From contig JAHREC010000009.1 of assembly GCA_020081605.1 (NCBI GenBank), positions 2,728,001-2,792,000 of the forward strand: a stretch of 64,000 nt of DNA, in the 5' to 3' direction. Positions 59,643-64,000 of this stretch are shown here, in pieces. The position numbers and the translations under genes were made by a program. Every line of letters begins with the position of its first letter. Within the stretch, counting starts at the first letter, position 1. The stretch is from Albifimbria verrucaria (lineage: Eukaryota > Ascomycota > Sordariomycetes > Hypocreales > Stachybotryaceae). Under the pieces are notes generated by a model. The model saw nothing but the letters and a program-made list of their open reading frames with translations. It did no database searches and had not been told where the DNA came from.

Positions 59643-62600
59643 GTTGCTGTTAACTGGTGGGTTGAGATTCTGACGTCTCCTATGTCCTCATGAATCCATG
59701 ACCGCCTACCGCACACTGAACACTATGGCAGTGAGGACAGCCCTCCGTGATAACTGGAACAGGCGGGCTTGTGCTACTACAGTCATTCCGAATGGGGTTC
59801 AAAGGATGGCCTGAGACGACGATGTATCCAGCATGTCTAAACCATTCTCGCCATCTTTTAACGAAAGTTCTTGAATCAGTTCATTGAAGGGCTGCTAGCG
59901 ACACACTAGTTGCTATTGTTGTCAATTCAATAGCCCACTGGGTCGTGTTATTCAATGTGCATCCGTGCTTCATATGCTGCAAAAAGCCCGGCAATATTCT
60001 TTTGCACCCATTTGATCTATTTGGCCATAATTCCATTGCGAACGCCTTAGTGTAGGTCTTAATTTAATATGCCACGCATTTCAGAGTAGCACCTCAATGC
60101 AGCATGCTTGGGTATTATTTGTGCACAGTTAAACACAAATGAGCGCGATGCAGGAACATGGGAGGTAGTCGGCTCATATGGGTGATATATTAAATAGGTA
60201 ACATGCCAAGGTAGGTACCTAGGTAGGTATGCATGTATGATTGGGTTACTTACATCTGGGTAACGCAGCAAAGGCTTTGTCAGTCGCCGATTTCGCATGG
60301 TAATTCAACATGGTGAGCACCACCGACAGAGAAAGCTTGTACTTCAGCCGGTACCTCGATGGGACAACCACTGAGGTACAAACCGAGCTTGAAGACAACA
60401 TGGAACCAGGCCCTAAATGAAGAATAATACAACAATAGGCTCTGCGTAGGTGTGTTTAGGATTTTCTGGCATGTCCAAGCACCTGGAACATGCCTATGTC
60501 AAACTGACGTAACCGGCCCGAAGCAGACGGCTTGGTTCTCATTGATTCTGTCCATGACAGACAAAACAACGTGAAGGCGGTTTTATAGCGTGCTAGGGTA
60601 GGGGTTTCATAACGGCTGATGTCTCTGATATAAAACCATCAATTACCTATATGCAAGCATGTCGCCATATTACGTATGACTATAGGATTTGCTCAGGGAT
60701 AGGCATAGTCTTCGAACTGTAAGGGACGGCAGTTGGAGGACAAAGGAGCTAGCGTCAATGCACTGGGATCGGCAGCACCGTGGAGAGTGTTGTCTAATTG
60801 GAGCAGGAGATAGCGATTGCCCGAAGGAAGGCGGTCGGGGATTAGTTGAGGACCAAGCCAGGCAAAGTACGGTACTTGCATGCAGCAGACGGCATCGCCG
60901 TGGACTCATCATGTGGGTTGACTCACGATGGGATACGTCGGTGGTGGTGACATGCTGGCTGGTCCGTGTGGTCCGGCCGGACAGCCGATTCCGAGAAGGG
61001 TGAATGGTGGCCATACAAGGTCAAGGTCAAGGTCAGGTTAGGTCAGGCCAGGCCAGATCAGGTCATGTCAAGTCAGGTCGGGGGTGAGGATGAGGATAAG
61101 GATGGGGATGAGGATAAATGGGTGCACAGGAGGAGAGGGTGTTGTTCCCTCGGGCGTTGCAGCCGGGCCCGATAGGGCTTGAAGCCTTGGTGATGGCAGG
61201 GCTTCGCGCGGGATAGGAAATCGGGAATTAATAAGGCGAGGAGAGAGAAAGACGTCAAGCTGCCTCGAAACGAAGGCGGTGAGAGGAAGCAAGTGGTAGG
61301 TACTTGGCCGTGGGATGCGCAAAGGTACCTGGCGTCCAAGGTACAAGATTGCAAGACGCGGGCGCCTGTGTCTGGGTGGCTTGCTGTGGCCTTCCAGCGG
61401 GTGGATCAGGACCCCTGCCAGCTGGAGCCATTGAGGCAGCACAAAATTTTTATTTTTTTCTGCTCTGGTGCCAAGACCCTGTCTCACAGAAAAATAAAAA
61501 AATCTAAGCGACAGGAACCGACGATTAGCCCCAGTTGTACGGCTTAGGGCTTTCGGCCTAACAGCTGGCTGTGGGCGGTTTGGGCTTGGTGTCAGCCGGC
61601 CAGCCCATGGTGGGTTGCATGACGACTCAATGGGCAGTGGGCAAATGGGCAATGGGAGGAGAGAAAAGGGTCCCCCAGGTCCCCTTGGGGGTTGTTGGCT
61701 GCTGTATGTACTGTAACGTAGGTACCTACTTGGCTAATGCTGTCGTTGCACGTGCAGAGGCTTGGAGGGACGACCCTGCGCTGAACTACTGCTGTTGCCC
61801 CTCGTGCGCGTGCTGTGACACGTACGGCACAGCACAGACTCGACAACAAAACTTACACATTCGTCGTAGTACAGTACTGTATTGTAGCAGCCCTTCTTTC
61901 CTCCCGTGTGGACCTTTGTAAGGCATCAAGATCCCGTTGCGCACGTATCTTTTTTTTCTTCTTTTTTTTCCGAGCAGCCTTTCTGTGGTGGCCCAAGGCT
62001 TTGAGGGATAAGGCAGGGTAAGGCAAGGCAAATGTAGAAACGTAGGCGCTGTGTGCTGGAGGTACCTGGTACGCGCGCCGTCTTGACAATCAAGGTAGCG
62101 CACAAGTAGACGGGTACCTTGCCTCAGGTGCGGCGTGTGTATCGTCCCGCCCCGCGAGTCTTGTGACTATACTTTGCTGGTGGTACCAGGTTGCAGGTAC
62201 AGTACACGATACGCTGCTCTGGCGCCTCAAGACGGAGACCATCGAGGTACCTGGTTCACCTGCCCGGTTTCCTTTGTAGGTACCTGCCTTACATTGGGTA
62301 TTTTGGCTTTTGCTGTGGTGACTTTCTTCCTCTTTGGATTTTTCTTCTTTCTCTTCTTCCCTTCTTTTCTTGCGCCTGTGAAAACCTTCGCCCAACGCCG
62401 GGCTTCTTTCATGATATAGCTCGGATCGTGCGCCTCGATTGCGCTGCCCGCCTACATTTAATATTGTATTTTCATTTTCCTTGTTACAACATACCTACCT
62501 ACTGCTGGACTGCTTGGACCCCCTCTACATTGGCTATTCCGCTTCTAGATGCCCTGCTATACGATTCTGCCACACCCAAGCACTGCATCGCGGGTCCAAA

Positions 62601-62682
62601 GTTCACTATTTCTCTCCCACCTTTGAGTCGCCCGCCACTTGTGCACTCCCTCACCCATTATCTCCCACCACCGCCATCCGCC
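59643..62682. repeat. long intergenic stretch rich in AGGTACCT and GGTCA words
   Basis: AGGTACCT or GGTACCT occurs at 60213, 60350, 61323, 61720, 62060, 62113, 62245 and 62278. A GGTCA/GGCCA pentamer run lies at about 61016-61080, followed by GATGAG/GATAAG hexamers to about 61118. Overlapping frames at 60.7-62.4 kb are on both strands and without domains. The last 150 bp are the pyrimidine-rich leader of the importin gene. Confidence 0.55.
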
Positions 62683-64000
62683 ATGGATATCGCTGCCGTA
62701 AGGGGTTGCTCATCGCGAGCTTGGATCCTGACGCCGACACTAGGCGTCAGGCCGAGCTGCGTCTCAAGCAGGTCAGTAGCAGCATCACAAAATCCCCTCC
62801 TTGACATTGCCCCTTCTCTCTTGGCCGTCCTGGCCCCCACCAAACAATACAATCTGCCTCTTCTTCCTCGGCTGTCGTCGACTCGCTTGCGATACAGGCC
62901 CCGGCCAGCCTGCCGAAACCACCATGGACGAACCCCTTGCTAACGAGCCTCCCCATGTCTAGATCGAGGAGCATGCCGGCTTCATGGACTGCCTGCTCGA
63001 TATCCTCCAGGGCGAGCAGGAGCCCACCGTCCGTCTCTCCAGTTCGTCAACCCTACCCGACCACCCTCGCCTTGATATGCCGTCTCCTAACCTCGTCTCC
63101 CCCTCCCAACAGCTGTCATCTACGTCAAGAACCGGGTCAATCGCTCCTGGTACACGTCCGAACAGATCCCCAACGAGAACCTGATACCCGAAGATGAAAA
63201 GGCCCGCGTTCGAGATCGCCTCGTGCCTCTCCTCGCCTCCTCCGAGGGTCTCGTCCGCCAGCAGCTCATCCCCGTCCTCCAGCGCATCTTGCAGTCCGAC
63301 TTCCCTGCCAAATGGCCTCGCTTTATGGACTACACCATGGAGCTGCTCAACACCAACAACCCCAGCTCCGTGCTCGCCGGCCTGCAGTGCCTGCTCGCCA
63401 TCTGCCGCGCCTTCCGCTACAAGGCCACCGACAGCAACGACCGCCAACACTTTGACAAGATTGTCGAGGCTAGCTTCCCCGCCTGCTCGCTATCTGCAAT
63501 GAGTTGGTCAACCAGGAGAGCGACGAGGCCGGTGAGATGTTGCATTTGGCGCTCAAGGCTTACAAGCACGCCACGTGGGTATGACGCACCTCCCTCCCCA
63601 GCAATCTTTAATGTATGTGCCGTGCAACCGTGAGCTGACGACCTACTCCCTTTCTAGCTTGAGCTGTCTCCCCACCTGCAGCAACAGCAGATCAACATTG
63701 CCTGGTGCACCGTCTTCCTCCAGACCGTGTCCAAGGCCGCCCCGCCAGTGCCATGCCGGAGGATCCCGCGGACCGCGAGAAGCACCATTGGTGGAAGGCC
63801 AAGAAGTGGGCGTACTTCAACCTGAACCGACTCTTCATCCGGTGCGTTGAGATTCATCCTCCGCAAAGAAACCTGTTGCTAACCTCGACCCAGGCACGGA
63901 AACCCCTCGAGCCCCGGAAAGGGCGAGAACGCCGCCCGTTTCGCCAAGGAGTTCGCTACCAGCATCGCCCCGAGATCCTCAAGCACTACCTTCAGGAGAT
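62683..64000 (+). CDS. importin beta-family karyopherin (importin-7/8, Nmd5/Sxm1-like), 3' truncated by the window
   Basis: N-terminal part of a HEAT-repeat nuclear import receptor; the gene runs off the window end. The first exon ends LRLKQ, then EEHAGFMDCLLDIL, AVIYVKNRVNRSW-like, LVRQQLIPVLQRILQSDFPAKWPRFMDY (the importin N region), GLQCLLAICRAFRYK, and WWKAKKWAYFNLNRLFIR. Introns: 62772-62962 (191 nt, the longest here), 63042-63112, 63579-63657, 63842-63893. Single missing bases at GGGG 62702-62705, CCCC 63477-63480, CCCC 63740-63743 and CCCC 63968-63971. Orthology to one of the two yeast proteins is not resolved. Confidence 0.88.

Noticed and set aside
1600..64000. Repeat-induced point mutation as cause of the broken frames.
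   Set aside because: RIP makes C-to-T changes in repeated DNA, but the breaks here are single missing bases in single-copy genes. The near-identical WD40 array also shows no RIP-like decay.

Overview
The window looks like a chromosomal segment of a filamentous ascomycete (Pezizomycotina, probably Sordariomycetes). The evidence is short GT-AG introns of about 45-80 nt with CTAAC/CTGAC branch sites, intergenic regions of several hundred bases to several kb, a PNP-NACHT-WD40 gene of the fungal NLR type, filamentous-fungal versions of conserved genes, and a nuclear tRNA-Leu(CAG) with a small intron. I cannot name the species.

Layout. At 1.6-9.7 kb lie accessory or poorly known genes: a nucleotidyltransferase-like protein, a hypothetical protein, an SRPK-like kinase and a DUF3632-like protein. 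At 10.5-16.4 kb an intact fungal NLR (purine-nucleoside-phosphorylase domain, NACHT, ten almost identical WD40 repeats) sits between about 87-bp terminal inverted repeats flanked by TA. At 16.5-17.7 kb are a short repeat cluster and an RNase T1-like gene. At 19-26 kb come threonine synthase, a phenolic-acid-decarboxylase-like gene, a kinase pseudogene, an F-box gene and Arp2/3 subunit ARPC4. At 27-36.7 kb come an RRM protein, the Sec14-like protein Sfh5 and an ASH1-type SET-domain methyltransferase. At 37.7-40.4 kb are a P-loop kinase-like gene and a second F-box-like gene. From 40.4 to 46.5 kb there is little coding sequence except a 50-aa Cys-rich protein. At 46.6-55.2 kb are palmitoyltransferase Pfa5, DNA polymerase eta and an RfeG-like protein. 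After a long gene-poor stretch with the tRNA, an importin gene begins at 62.7 kb and runs off the end.

The dominant oddity is technical or evolutionary. Most conserved genes need about 30 single-nucleotide corrections to read through, and every one is a missing base, mostly in runs of C or G. With these corrections and the introns given here, each complete gene model tested has a coding length that is a multiple of three. I read this as homopolymer compression in a long-read assembly rather than mass gene death. Two genes break in another way: the RRM gene has two in-frame stops, and a kinase-like pseudogene has several stops.

Most of these genes are unrelated housekeeping functions: amino-acid synthesis, actin nucleation, lipid transfer, chromatin, translesion synthesis, palmitoylation and nuclear import. 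The biologically most interesting part is 10.5-17.7 kb, where an NLR inside a transposon-like frame lies next to a ribonuclease-like gene.
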